Source of the DNA: a virus
Direction: 5' to 3' (one strand)
Virus record (IMG/VR): IMGVR_UViG_3300042691_004699
Location: 1 to 24,059 of that record
Length of the DNA stretch: 24,059 nucleotides
Shown piece by piece: positions 1-7,310 of the stretch. The notes beneath the pieces are model-generated. The model was not told the origin of the DNA and did no database searches. It saw only the letters and a list, made by a program, of their open reading frames with translations. Position 1 is the first letter of the stretch, and each line of letters opens with the position of its first letter. Position numbers and translations under genes: made by a program.

Positions 1-1201
1 TAAAGGTACCTGTGCTCCAATCCCAGATAAGCGATATCTCCATACGTCCAGAGTTACGGCTTTCTAGCACCTTCAAGATACGAGTGTCGTCTACGTTCTC
101 ATCTTCACGCTGTAGACCAAAGATGACGTCAGCATCTTGGTGGAAGGATGATGAGTAACCAATAGAGTCGGCAGTTACTTGACCTTTACGCATCTTCCAG
201 TTAAGAACCTGAGTTGTAATAACAACTGGCACCTTGTACTTCTGAGCCATGCGCTTTAGGGAACGAGTGATGTTAGTAATAGCCTGTGGGGTGTTAGCTT
301 CCCCAGTCTGTTCGTCAATCATTAAATAAACACCGTCAATAAATACAATCTCTGGATGTAGCACTGACAACTTACTAGCTATACCAGAGACTGTAGAACC
401 ATTGGCTGAGTCAACTAACCAGAATGGCTTACGCATGTTCTCCATAGAACGAAGCTTTGCTTGATACCTTGCTTCTTCTTCGTTATCTAGCAAACCATTG
501 ATAAGACGTGAGTGTGAGATGCGTGCTCGCATAGCGTCGTAACGAGTCTGCTGTTCGTGGTTACTCATTTCAAATGACTGGAACATAACTGACTTGTCCT
601 GTAGGTGAACGTTCTGTGCAAACTGCAAAGCAACAGTTGACTTACCAGTCTTAGGTGGAGCAACAATTACAATTAACTGACCAGGCTGTAGACCACCAGT
701 AACTTGGTCAACACTAGGAAACCCTGTTGCTGTTCCAAGTAACCCTGGGTTGTTTTTACGGAAGGTGTATTCGTCCCAACGCTTCTGTGGTTCATCAATA
801 AGGTTTACATCGCTAGTCTTACCTAGCCCGTCCTCTTCTAAACCAATGATGCCAGCTTGAACTATACGTAGTCCTTCTTCGTGGTCTTTAGTAGAACCAT
901 ATGTGGCAGCGGCAGACTCCAACATCTTTAAGAATGAAGAAGAACGACGTGTAGCAACAACGCTGTCAATTAAATACTCTAAGGCGTCAGCAGACTCATG
1001 CTGTTTCCATGATGGGAAGTTCTGTGTTACTACCTCAAGGCTTGGACACTCTGCATACTTAGAGAAATGGTCGCGTACAAAAACCCATACACGTCTTACT
1101 TCACCGTCTACAAACCATGCGTCTTTAACACCACGGTCAAATAATGGGGCGAGGTCGCGGCTCTCTAATACTTTACTTAATAGTCGTAGTTCGTTGTTCA
1201 T
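1..1201 (-). CDS. DnaB-like replicative helicase (C-terminus beyond window)
   Basis: This reading frame stays open for 400 codons from the ATG at 1201 to the window edge, so the C-terminus is missing. The first 150 residues are a helical N-terminal part. A RecA-type ATPase core follows, with Walker A APPKTGKST (181-189), an EMS segment after the second core strand (211-213), Walker B IVFIDG (285-290) and a VITTQV stretch (327-332) like the H4 region of DnaB. These motifs point to a hexameric helicase that unwinds the phage replication fork. The start overlaps the stop of the preceding gene by ATGA. A DnaC-like loader lies two genes upstream, which fits a loader-helicase pair. A RecA/KaiC-type or RadA-like ATPase is less likely given that context. 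Confidence 0.88.
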   Translation of the reverse strand, partial: MNNELRLLSKVLESRDLAPLFDRGVKDAWFVDGEVRRVWVFVRDHFSKYAECPSLEVVTQNFPSWKQHESADALEYLIDSVVATRRSSSFLKMLESAAATYGSTKDHEEGLRIVQAGIIGLEEDGLGKTSDVNLIDEPQKRWDEYTFRKNNPGLLGTATGFPSVDQVTGGLQPGQLIVIVAPPKTGKSTVALQFAQNVHLQDKSVMFQSFEMSNHEQQTRYDAMRARISHSRLINGLLDNEEEARYQAKLRSMENMRKPFWLVDSANGSTVSGIASKLSVLHPEIVFIDGVYLMIDEQTGEANTPQAITNITRSLKRMAQKYKVPVVITTQVLNWKMRKGQVTADSIGYSSSFHQDADVIFGLQREDENVDDTRILKVLESRNSGRMEISLIWDWSTGTF

Positions 1202-1608
1202 TGTAAGTCAGCGAATGTCCTTCCCCAGTGTCCGTAACGTAAGAGGCGAGAGTCTACATCAACTACACCAACTACTTCAGGTCGATAGGGAAGTTCGCTG
1301 AGCAAGTGTTTGTCCGATTCATACGCCGTGTAGTATCTAAATGGGTTAGTACCGTTCTTGTCAAGCTCATCCATGGTCTCTGACAAACCATCATCATCTA
1401 GCTCAAACGATACTAACTCAAGCGTGAAGCCAGCCCTAGTTGTAAAAATGTACAAATAGGACAAAGCATCACGTCTAAACTTTTTATTTATTTGTACGGA
1501 TGGGATGACAAGAAGCTTACGCTTTACTGTCATCTCCACATCCATAATAATGTCTGTGGTAACTAATATCCTTCTGGGGAGTTCGTTACTGATATCCCCC
1601 TTCTTCAT
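1198..1608 (-). CDS. hypothetical protein in replication module
   Basis: I do not recognise this 136-residue protein. It is a mixed alpha/beta sequence with strand-like stretches KLLVIPSV (31-38) and PEVVGVVDVD (108-117), and a C-terminal RLLRYGHWGRTF segment (120-131) that looks conserved in style. There is no membrane segment, signal peptide or cysteine cluster. The start shares a TAATG junction with the SWIM protein upstream and the stop overlaps the helicase start by ATGA, so it is translationally coupled between zinc-finger protein and helicase. A replication accessory role is inferred only from this position. Confidence 0.75.
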   Translation of the reverse strand: MKKGDISNELPRRILVTTDIIMDVEMTVKRKLLVIPSVQINKKFRRDALSYLYIFTTRAGFTLELVSFELDDDGLSETMDELDKNGTNPFRYYTAYESDKHLLSELPYRPEVVGVVDVDSRLLRYGHWGRTFADLQ

Positions 1609-1916
1609 TAAAAGACTTCTATCTTGCCGAAGTTTATTACAAACTCCCTGAAGGCTTCCTTTGATGAACGGGCATTACTGATATCGTCCTTGGACGCACG
1701 GCTAGAAAACTCTAACGGATAATTATCGCCACCGTTTGCTTTGATGCGTGCGCTTACAAACTTAACATGCTTGCAAGTATTGCGACCACGATAACCAGGG
1801 CAGGTGCAGTACAGCTTGTTACTATCGTCCACTGATACTTCATAGATACCAGGACCAGGTGACTGTGTTTGACTAAGAAACACTTGTACTAGTTTAGTTT
1901 CCATTACCTTGCTCAT
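1608..1916 (-). CDS. SWIM-type zinc-finger protein
   Basis: A 102-residue protein with a clear CxC-x8-CxH pattern: Cys37, Cys39, Cys48 and His50 in CTCPGYRGRNTCKH. This is the SWIM zinc-finger signature, a domain that binds DNA or partner proteins in nucleases, transposases and recombination factors. The strand before it (GIYEVSVDDS, 23-32) is the usual lead-in to the finger. The rest is charged and probably helical. It overlaps the AAA+ loader by ATGA and the next gene by TAATG. In other proteins SWIM is usually a module of something larger; here it is almost the whole protein, so it may be a small DNA- or partner-binding adaptor for the replisome. The fold call is firm and the role is inference. 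Confidence 0.82.
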   Translation of the reverse strand: MSKVMETKLVQVFLSQTQSPGPGIYEVSVDDSNKLYCTCPGYRGRNTCKHVKFVSARIKANGGDNYPLEFSSRASKDDISNARSSKEAFREFVINFGKIEVF

Positions 1917-2599
1917 TCTCGTAGGTCTCCTTTGTTAGTAACCATTGGCAAATACATAAACGCTTCCTTAGCAAAACTCTCGGTAGCATCGCCGTAAAGA
2001 CTACCCCAGTCGTCAAGACTGACGTTAGTGGTTACTATGGTTGGCAGTCCAAGATTGAATCGTGTACGTAGTACATGATGCAAAACGTTCTTCTGCCACC
2101 CACTTAGGCTAGCGTGCTCCTTGCCTACGTCATCAATCACTAGGACTCGGATGTTGTAGGAGTCGTGCGCTTCACCTAAGAGACCATAGTAGAGGACCTC
2201 CTCCCAGTCTGTCGGGCTATCCATCATGCGACCTGATAAAGAAAGCACATCATTAAAGGTCATAAAGTAACAAGGACGTATAAGGGTTAGGCCGTCCTCT
2301 ACGTCAAAGGCAGACGGGGGTGATAGCCTCATGATATCTTGGATGGTTGCAACAGCCACCGTTGATTTACCGCGGCCAGGTTTACCCGCAATCATTAGAC
2401 CTTTGCCACAGTGCCTGCTACCAGAAGCTCTAACGTTAACACCTTGGTCTAGCAAACTAATCCAACCACGTATCTGTTCGATGTCTTCTGGGTCGGTATC
2501 AACGCAGTCATCCAGTTCCCAACCAAGGCGTGCCTTAGGGATGTTGGAAGATTTAATCCACATCTTACGACGAACTTTTTGCTCTTCTACTTTGTACAT
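1913..2599 (-). CDS. DnaC-like AAA+ helicase loader
   Basis: The 228-residue protein has a P-loop at about 71-79 (AGKPGRGKST), a Walker B strand with two acidic residues (VLVIDDVGKEH, about 152-162) and a sensor-1 strand ending in TTN (TIVTTN, about 186-191). This set and the size match the DnaC/IstB/DnaI family of AAA+ proteins that load DnaB-type helicases onto DNA. The downstream helicase gene and the upstream winged-helix gene complete a plausible initiator-loader-helicase set. The start codon ATG at 2599 shares one base with the upstream stop (TAATG), and the stop overlaps the SWIM gene by ATGA. The IstB transposition helper is unlikely because there is no transposase nearby. Confidence 0.85.
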   Translation of the reverse strand: MYKVEEQKVRRKMWIKSSNIPKARLGWELDDCVDTDPEDIEQIRGWISLLDQGVNVRASGSRHCGKGLMIAGKPGRGKSTVAVATIQDIMRLSPPSAFDVEDGLTLIRPCYFMTFNDVLSLSGRMMDSPTDWEEVLYYGLLGEAHDSYNIRVLVIDDVGKEHASLSGWQKNVLHHVLRTRFNLGLPTIVTTNVSLDDWGSLYGDATESFAKEAFMYLPMVTNKGDLRE

Positions 2600-3528
2600 T
2601 AGTCCAACCCTAACAGCTTTCGGTTCTTTGCTCGTGCAACGGCAACAGCATCTAAGTCCTCTGCCTTTACAGAACGCTTGGCTTCGCCAACCTTTGTCGG
2701 AGCCCAGTTTATAAAACCCCAGAAGATTTCCTCTGGGTTATATAACTTAGTCTTATCAAACTTTTTTGTCGAGATGTAAGTATCAATAAGATATTTATCA
2801 ATCTCACCGTTGGTGTCGTTGTCTATACGGAACAGGTCCATAGCCCTAACCAACTTAGGCCGTTGGGTTAACGCCACGTTCTCTACGTTCCAGATTAACT
2901 TAACCTGTTCGGAGAAATGGTTGACGACATCGGCTGGGGACCAGTCAACCACAGCGCGACTAGAGCGGATGCGCTGTCGGTCGCGGTAATGAGCCTCCGA
3001 CTGTTCCTTGCGCTCTTGCTTCTTGCGCTCCCTGTCCTTCTTCATCTCATCTGCTAAGTCATCTGGGTCTATCGGCGTTGAGCCCAAGCTCATGATTCCT
3101 CCTATGTTTTCTTTCCCGTTCAGTGCGGAACTCTGTTCCGCACTTTTGTTAACTGAATTAGCATATAAGCCATACTGCTCTTTGCTATATGGGATATCTG
3201 CTTTATAGGTATCAGCTATATTGCTATTCAGTGATATGTAGATGCTGGTTTCACCGTTCGGTAAAACCGCTAACGGTTTCTTACCAGTCATCCAGTTATG
3301 GGCGTAGGCTACACCCTCTGGGGTAAGTTCCACTTTGTACCAGAATGTCCCTTTTGCCGTTTTACCGTTGGAAAGCCGTACAAGGCCTATAGAGGCCAGC
3401 TCAGCCAGGGCAGAGTCAATCTGTACGCGACCTACCCCAAGCTCCTTAGAAAGGCCCTTAACGCCCTCTGGAGCCCCATAAACGGCTATCTCTAGGAGTA
3501 CACCTAGAGTCTTAGGACTTAGGGCCAC
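2599..3528 (-). CDS. winged-helix replication initiator or primosomal-like protein
   Basis: The first ~75 residues form a MarR/GntR-like winged helix: a helix-turn-helix of the type LSKELGVGRVQIDSALAELA, then a beta wing and a further helix. A polar, low-complexity linker with a KKDRERKKQERKEQ helix follows. The last ~120 residues form a helical domain (VKLIWNVENVAL to the end) of unknown family. I chose the GTG at 3528, which has GGAAGG six bases upstream and overlaps the previous gene by 17 bases. The longer TTG start at 3549 has no Shine-Dalgarno sequence and a larger overlap. The order winged helix, DnaC-like loader, DnaB-like helicase suggests that it recognises the origin or recruits the loader. 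A transcription regulator is the main alternative. Confidence 0.68.
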   Translation of the reverse strand: MALSPKTLGVLLEIAVYGAPEGVKGLSKELGVGRVQIDSALAELASIGLVRLSNGKTAKGTFWYKVELTPEGVAYAHNWMTGKKPLAVLPNGETSIYISLNSNIADTYKADIPYSKEQYGLYANSVNKSAEQSSALNGKENIGGIMSLGSTPIDPDDLADEMKKDRERKKQERKEQSEAHYRDRQRIRSSRAVVDWSPADVVNHFSEQVKLIWNVENVALTQRPKLVRAMDLFRIDNDTNGEIDKYLIDTYISTKKFDKTKLYNPEEIFWGFINWAPTKVGEAKRSVKAEDLDAVAVARAKNRKLLGLD

Positions 3529-4174
3529 CTTGGGCCTTCCACTCCTCAATAAAGACTCGGGCGAAGACTCGGGCTATCGCTTCGACTCCCGCATAGATAT
3601 CTTCAAGGTCTTCGGAGTCTTCTTCTTCTTCGTCGTCGTACTCTTCGTCGTCGTCTTCTTCCTCGTCGACTTCTTCTTCCTCCTCATCGGTCTCCTCACT
3701 CTCTGTGACCATCTCAGCTTTGGGGAATAGGGTTGCCTCTGGCTCCTGAAGGGTTTCAGATGGGGTTATCTCTGATAACCCATTAATCAGGTCATAGCAC
3801 GGGATGTTAGCTTTTTTACAGGACGCTAATACTGCAAGCGAGGCTTCGTCACCATCGTCCCAAAGAAGGAACGCAGACGCGTCTGCTCCAGCAACTATCT
3901 CTACAGATTTTTTAATTGGCTCATCATCATGAACTACTGATGCAGCAGGCATACTGCCCAAGTCAGCCTCTGGCTTTGCTACCAGAACTATCTCTTTGTT
4001 TTTATCTTTAGCAAACTGTGCAACGAATACCTGTGATGGTGTTGCATGTTTTTCAATAGCGATTACAACAGTACCGCCATCGCCTTTTGCGTAGTAATGG
4101 TCTTCCATTAACGCTTCAACGTTTTGTCTACTGGTGGCTCCTTTACCAGCCACTAGAACATAATATTTGCTCAT
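3512..4174 (-). CDS. hypothetical protein, Rossmann-like domain plus acidic tract
   Basis: Residues 1-135 alternate strands and helices, with a glycine-containing first loop (YYVLVAGKGATSR, 4-16), strands TVVIAI (35-40) and EIVLVA (61-66), and a FLLWDDGDEAS stretch (102-112) before a helix. This recalls SLOG/DprA-type nucleotide-binding folds, but I cannot confirm it. Residues 158-192 are almost all Asp and Glu, and a C-terminal amphipathic helix (about 195-213) follows. Acidic tracts like this can mimic DNA or bind basic proteins. The gene sits between the holin candidate and the replication genes. It has a perfect AAGGAGGT four bases before the ATG, so strong translation is likely. The function is unknown. 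Confidence 0.8.
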   Translation of the reverse strand: MSKYYVLVAGKGATSRQNVEALMEDHYYAKGDGGTVVIAIEKHATPSQVFVAQFAKDKNKEIVLVAKPEADLGSMPAASVVHDDEPIKKSVEIVAGADASAFLLWDDGDEASLAVLASCKKANIPCYDLINGLSEITPSETLQEPEATLFPKAEMVTESEETDEEEEEVDEEEDDDEEYDDEEEEDSEDLEDIYAGVEAIARVFARVFIEEWKAQGGPKS

Positions 4175-4192
4175 AGGACCTCCTTAGGTCCC
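4174..4192 (-). promoter_or_regulatory. Shine-Dalgarno sequence inside a small hairpin
   Basis: On the minus strand GGACC-UAAGGA-GGUCC can fold, with five base pairs and a six-base loop, immediately before the ATG at 4174. The Shine-Dalgarno AAGGAGG is half in the loop and half in the 3' stem arm. It could damp or time initiation, but short inverted repeats also arise by chance around an AGGAGGT. Confidence 0.3.
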
Positions 4193-4205
4193 TATTACCC
4201 TATCA

Positions 4206-4484
4206 CTAATCTCGGGCGGTGTTAACAACTGCGGGTTTATAGGTAGACATCCGCTCAACAATTGCAAGGAGCGCTGCCCCCAGAAATGCTCCAGCGACTG
4301 TCCACAGGATGGCCTGCTTAGTAGTTGAAACTTCAACTAAGTACACAGCTACGCCTGCAAATATAATTGAAAGTACGGCATTAATTACGGAAGTAGGTAT
4401 AAAAATACTTAACACGTCTACTAGATTCCGCACTGTAGCCAGGAAGAACCCAGTAAAGCAACCAACGAGTATTAGCTCCAGCAT
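4206..4484 (-). CDS. small three-helix membrane protein, holin candidate
   Basis: A 92-residue protein with three hydrophobic segments: about 3-17 (LILVGCFTGFFLATV), about 34-50 (INAVLSIIFAGVAVYLV) and about 58-76 (AILWTVAGAFLGAALLAIV), and a short polar C-terminus. Size, helix count and position right after the last tail gene fit a holin that permeabilises the host membrane at lysis. No endolysin gene is in this window, so the pairing cannot be shown. The gene begins 12 bases after the tail protein I stop, without a strong Shine-Dalgarno sequence, so it probably relies on readthrough from upstream translation. Another phage membrane protein, for instance an exclusion protein, is possible. 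Confidence 0.62.
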   Translation of the reverse strand: MLELILVGCFTGFFLATVRNLVDVLSIFIPTSVINAVLSIIFAGVAVYLVEVSTTKQAILWTVAGAFLGAALLAIVERMSTYKPAVVNTARD

Positions 4485-4496
4485 GGGAGCATCATA

Positions 4497-7310
4497 CTAC
4501 GTCTTTGGCTGTGCTAGGTATAGGGCGTAGGTAGACCCGCTTACAAGCCAGTCATCTAGGGCACCTTTTGCAAGGCGGTCAGCGATAGCTACTCGGTTCC
4601 TGTAGTAGTGGCTACGGGCTAGGTTAGGGACTGAGCCCTCCCAGAACAATTCAGCAGTAGAGCCAAAGCCCTGGCTTCCATCAAAGTATCGAAGAACAAA
4701 GGGGCTGTTCTCAAACAAAGCATTATCTAATGCGATTGAGTCATTAACCGCACCATTAGTCCATAGGATAGAAACGCTTGCATAGGCAGCATTCTCAGGT
4801 GCAACAGATGATGTGTTAATTCTTGACCAGTCTGTAGAGCTACTAATTGTTACAAGGTCAGCCAAGGTGCTAGAGATAGCTGTCTTGGTGCTGTCATACC
4901 AGTAAATAATTGGTCGCACAGTTGGGGCAGCGGTTCCAGTAACTCGTCTTACATACACACTAAAGGTGTAGTTGGTAGATGGGTAGTGAATGTCCATGTA
5001 GTTAGCAGAAGAGGCTGCTGCTCGAACTTCTGTATTGCCAGTTGCAGGCTTAGTTACTAAACAAGAGCTTCCAGCTTTAGCAATCGTCCCTGCATCAGCA
5101 GTAAACGCAACAGTTGCGGTAGGGCTTACTGTGTAACTAATTGTAAAATCTGTAACTGCAGTAATGGTCTGCACACCGTTGTATGCTGCAGGCAACCCTG
5201 CTACTACAACAACATCGTTAACTTTATAAGCGTGAACTGTTGACAAAGAAATTTCTGCAGTTCCACCAGTCTGTTGATAGCCTTCAATAATTAGTAGGTC
5301 ATCAATAGGGTCAGTTTGAGCACTTGAAGCTGTTGCTGTTCCGTTTGTAAAACCCCAAGGTGCAAAGCTATTTGCACTATTAAAGGTTGGGTTTTTAATT
5401 TCATTAATTCGGCTAGCCTTCATGGTGATGTGCACCTGGCGAGCCTCATCAAAATCTGTAACAGCTCCAGCCTTTTCAAACTGCGCTGCATCAAAGTAGT
5501 GGCGCTCACCGCTGTTGGCGTTAGCAACGCTAGATACAGAAATTGTAGGTGCTGCGTAGTAAGACTCTTGGACACGGTTAACGGTGGCTAGGAAGCCAGA
5601 ACCCCCTGCGCTACCGATAGACGCCTTATCAAAAGAGAATATGGTTGTGGTATCTGAGCCTTTGCCACCGTTAGTAATAGACACAGAAGACACTGACCCA
5701 CCAGAAATAGCAATGTTTGCTATTGGGGCTGTCGTAAACGCTTTGCCGCTAACTCTGGTTAATGGAACGCCTGTATAAACGCCATCGGTATAGCCAGAAC
5801 CGCCTGTAGCAAAGAAAGGATTTAACGTAATGTTGCAGGGACCTTGAGCGGTTACTACCGCTCTTGTAGATAGGGCTCCTGTGGCATTTGTTGTAGGGTT
5901 ACCTGTAGTAGTAGACATGAACGTTCCAAAGCGGTCGTACCAACTTATGCCTGCTGTAAAACTTCGAGCTGTTGATAAGGCTGCGCTATAGATGCTGAAG
6001 GTATAAGTGTCTCCAGAAATAATAGGGATACCCAAGGTTCTTGGTGATGCGCTTCCACAGGAAATGGTAACAACTTGTGGGGAACCTGTTGAGTTTGCAA
6101 CAGAAAGAATACCTTTTCGTTTATTTGGATATAGAGCAAGGGTTGTAGGTTCTGCATAAGGGGTTGGGTATGGCAGAACTGTTGGATAGGCATCTGCTTC
6201 TTGATTAAATGCATCAACTAAAGCAATGTCTGGACTAGAAACAATAATCTCTATGTAGCTAAGTGGGTCAACACCTGTGATAGCCACAGGAGTGCTGGCG
6301 TTGTAACCAGGGGACTTAAATCCACTAATAGTAATTTTATCCCCAATTTTGTAGCCGTGAGCTCCTACAATCATACGAAGGTTATTATTATTAACTTGGT
6401 ATTTGGTAACAGACTTTGCACCTAGTTGAGATAATAATGCTGTGCTATCTGGGGTTGTCCAGTGTCCAATGCCTTCTTCAAATGAAGAGTCGTTGTAATC
6501 CAACATCAGGTTGTGACTTACCTGTAAACCTTCAAGTGTTGGGTTAGGGGTTCCTTCGACAGGGGACGGGCAAGCCCACCCTGTAAATCCCTTTATGTAC
6601 TCTCGTAGACCCTGTGATGAGCCCTTTTCTTTTGTTAGCTGAACAGAGTCTCTAACAAGGATACGAGACTGTTGGAAACCAATCTCTGGCTCGTACTTAA
6701 GTCCAAACTGATTTAACAGCAAGGGAATAGAGGTTGCTGAAATTCTTTCAAAGTTATAACGGTCTGTAATAATTTCAGCTAGCGCCCTTGTGTGGTCTAA
6801 CTCATAGGCAAATAGGGATAGGAAATTATATAAATCATTGTTATCTGTAGCTTCAGATGCGATGTAAGGTGTTGTTAGCTTATAAATCTGTGGCAAGTAG
6901 CTGTACATCTTGTCAGCTGTGCCGTAGTTCTTTACTGACATACCAGACATTCGTCCAGCTAATACCCATGTCAGTTGTACAGAGTCAAATACAAAAATAG
7001 AATAGAAGAAGACCTTTGACTCTGCATTTGTAAGGGAGGTTTTATCTACATAGAACTGAGGGTCTGCTCGTCTAGTAGTTTCAAATACATTATCTCCATC
7101 GGTTACGTTTACAGGGAATCCGTATGGGCTTCTTACCAGACGCAACTTAACCCACGCACCTACTGGGCTTGTCCAAAATAAGGTTAACTGGTTATACCCA
7201 GAGGACAAAGCAAAGACGGGGTTAGCGTCGTAATTAAGAGCGTTATCACTACCATAGTAACTTAGAGGGAAGCTTAACGCGCTGTAGTAATCAAGACCAT
7301 ACCGTGCCAT
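4497..7310 (-). CDS. modular tail protein I-like protein with carbohydrate-binding-like modules
   Basis: A 937-residue protein directly after baseplate J, the place of P2 gpI. The first ~260 residues hold a gpI-like core with YLPQIYK near 138 and a helical region ending in a GLREYIKGFTG motif. Two tandem beta-rich modules follow (about 264-630 and 632-872). Each starts with an N-x-x-F...W jelly-roll lead-in like CBM4/9 domains and contains an H-x-Y-K-x-x-D beta insert (near 316 and 692). The first also carries a GSGYTDGVYTGVPLT element near 502, common in phage virion proteins. The C-terminus (from about 873, YFDGSQGFG...W.G) resembles ends of actinobacteriophage minor tail proteins. The protein likely joins baseplate to fibres and may itself bind cell-surface sugars. 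It overlaps J by TAATG. Confidence 0.8.
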   Translation of the reverse strand: MARYGLDYYSALSFPLSYYGSDNALNYDANPVFALSSGYNQLTLFWTSPVGAWVKLRLVRSPYGFPVNVTDGDNVFETTRRADPQFYVDKTSLTNAESKVFFYSIFVFDSVQLTWVLAGRMSGMSVKNYGTADKMYSYLPQIYKLTTPYIASEATDNNDLYNFLSLFAYELDHTRALAEIITDRYNFERISATSIPLLLNQFGLKYEPEIGFQQSRILVRDSVQLTKEKGSSQGLREYIKGFTGWACPSPVEGTPNPTLEGLQVSHNLMLDYNDSSFEEGIGHWTTPDSTALLSQLGAKSVTKYQVNNNNLRMIVGAHGYKIGDKITISGFKSPGYNASTPVAITGVDPLSYIEIIVSSPDIALVDAFNQEADAYPTVLPYPTPYAEPTTLALYPNKRKGILSVANSTGSPQVVTISCGSASPRTLGIPIISGDTYTFSIYSAALSTARSFTAGISWYDRFGTFMSTTTGNPTTNATGALSTRAVVTAQGPCNITLNPFFATGGSGYTDGVYTGVPLTRVSGKAFTTAPIANIAISGGSVSSVSITNGGKGSDTTTIFSFDKASIGSAGGSGFLATVNRVQESYYAAPTISVSSVANANSGERHYFDAAQFEKAGAVTDFDEARQVHITMKASRINEIKNPTFNSANSFAPWGFTNGTATASSAQTDPIDDLLIIEGYQQTGGTAEISLSTVHAYKVNDVVVVAGLPAAYNGVQTITAVTDFTISYTVSPTATVAFTADAGTIAKAGSSCLVTKPATGNTEVRAAASSANYMDIHYPSTNYTFSVYVRRVTGTAAPTVRPIIYWYDSTKTAISSTLADLVTISSSTDWSRINTSSVAPENAAYASVSILWTNGAVNDSIALDNALFENSPFVLRYFDGSQGFGSTAELFWEGSVPNLARSHYYRNRVAIADRLAKGALDDWLVSGSTYALYLAQPKT

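Noticed and set aside
903-1301. 132-codon plus-strand ORF
   Set aside because: It lies antisense to the DnaB-like helicase and the gene before it, both of which have clear motifs or coupling. Its sequence is low in structure and has no Shine-Dalgarno support.
1913-2599. IstB-type transposition helper instead of a helicase loader
   Set aside because: The AAA+ motifs alone do not separate IstB from DnaC, but there is no IstA transposase or inverted repeat nearby, and a DnaB-like helicase follows.
5945-6217. 90-codon minus-strand ORF inside the tail protein I gene
   Set aside because: An out-of-frame shadow, Gln/Leu/Pro-rich with no motif, within a gene that is continuous in another frame.
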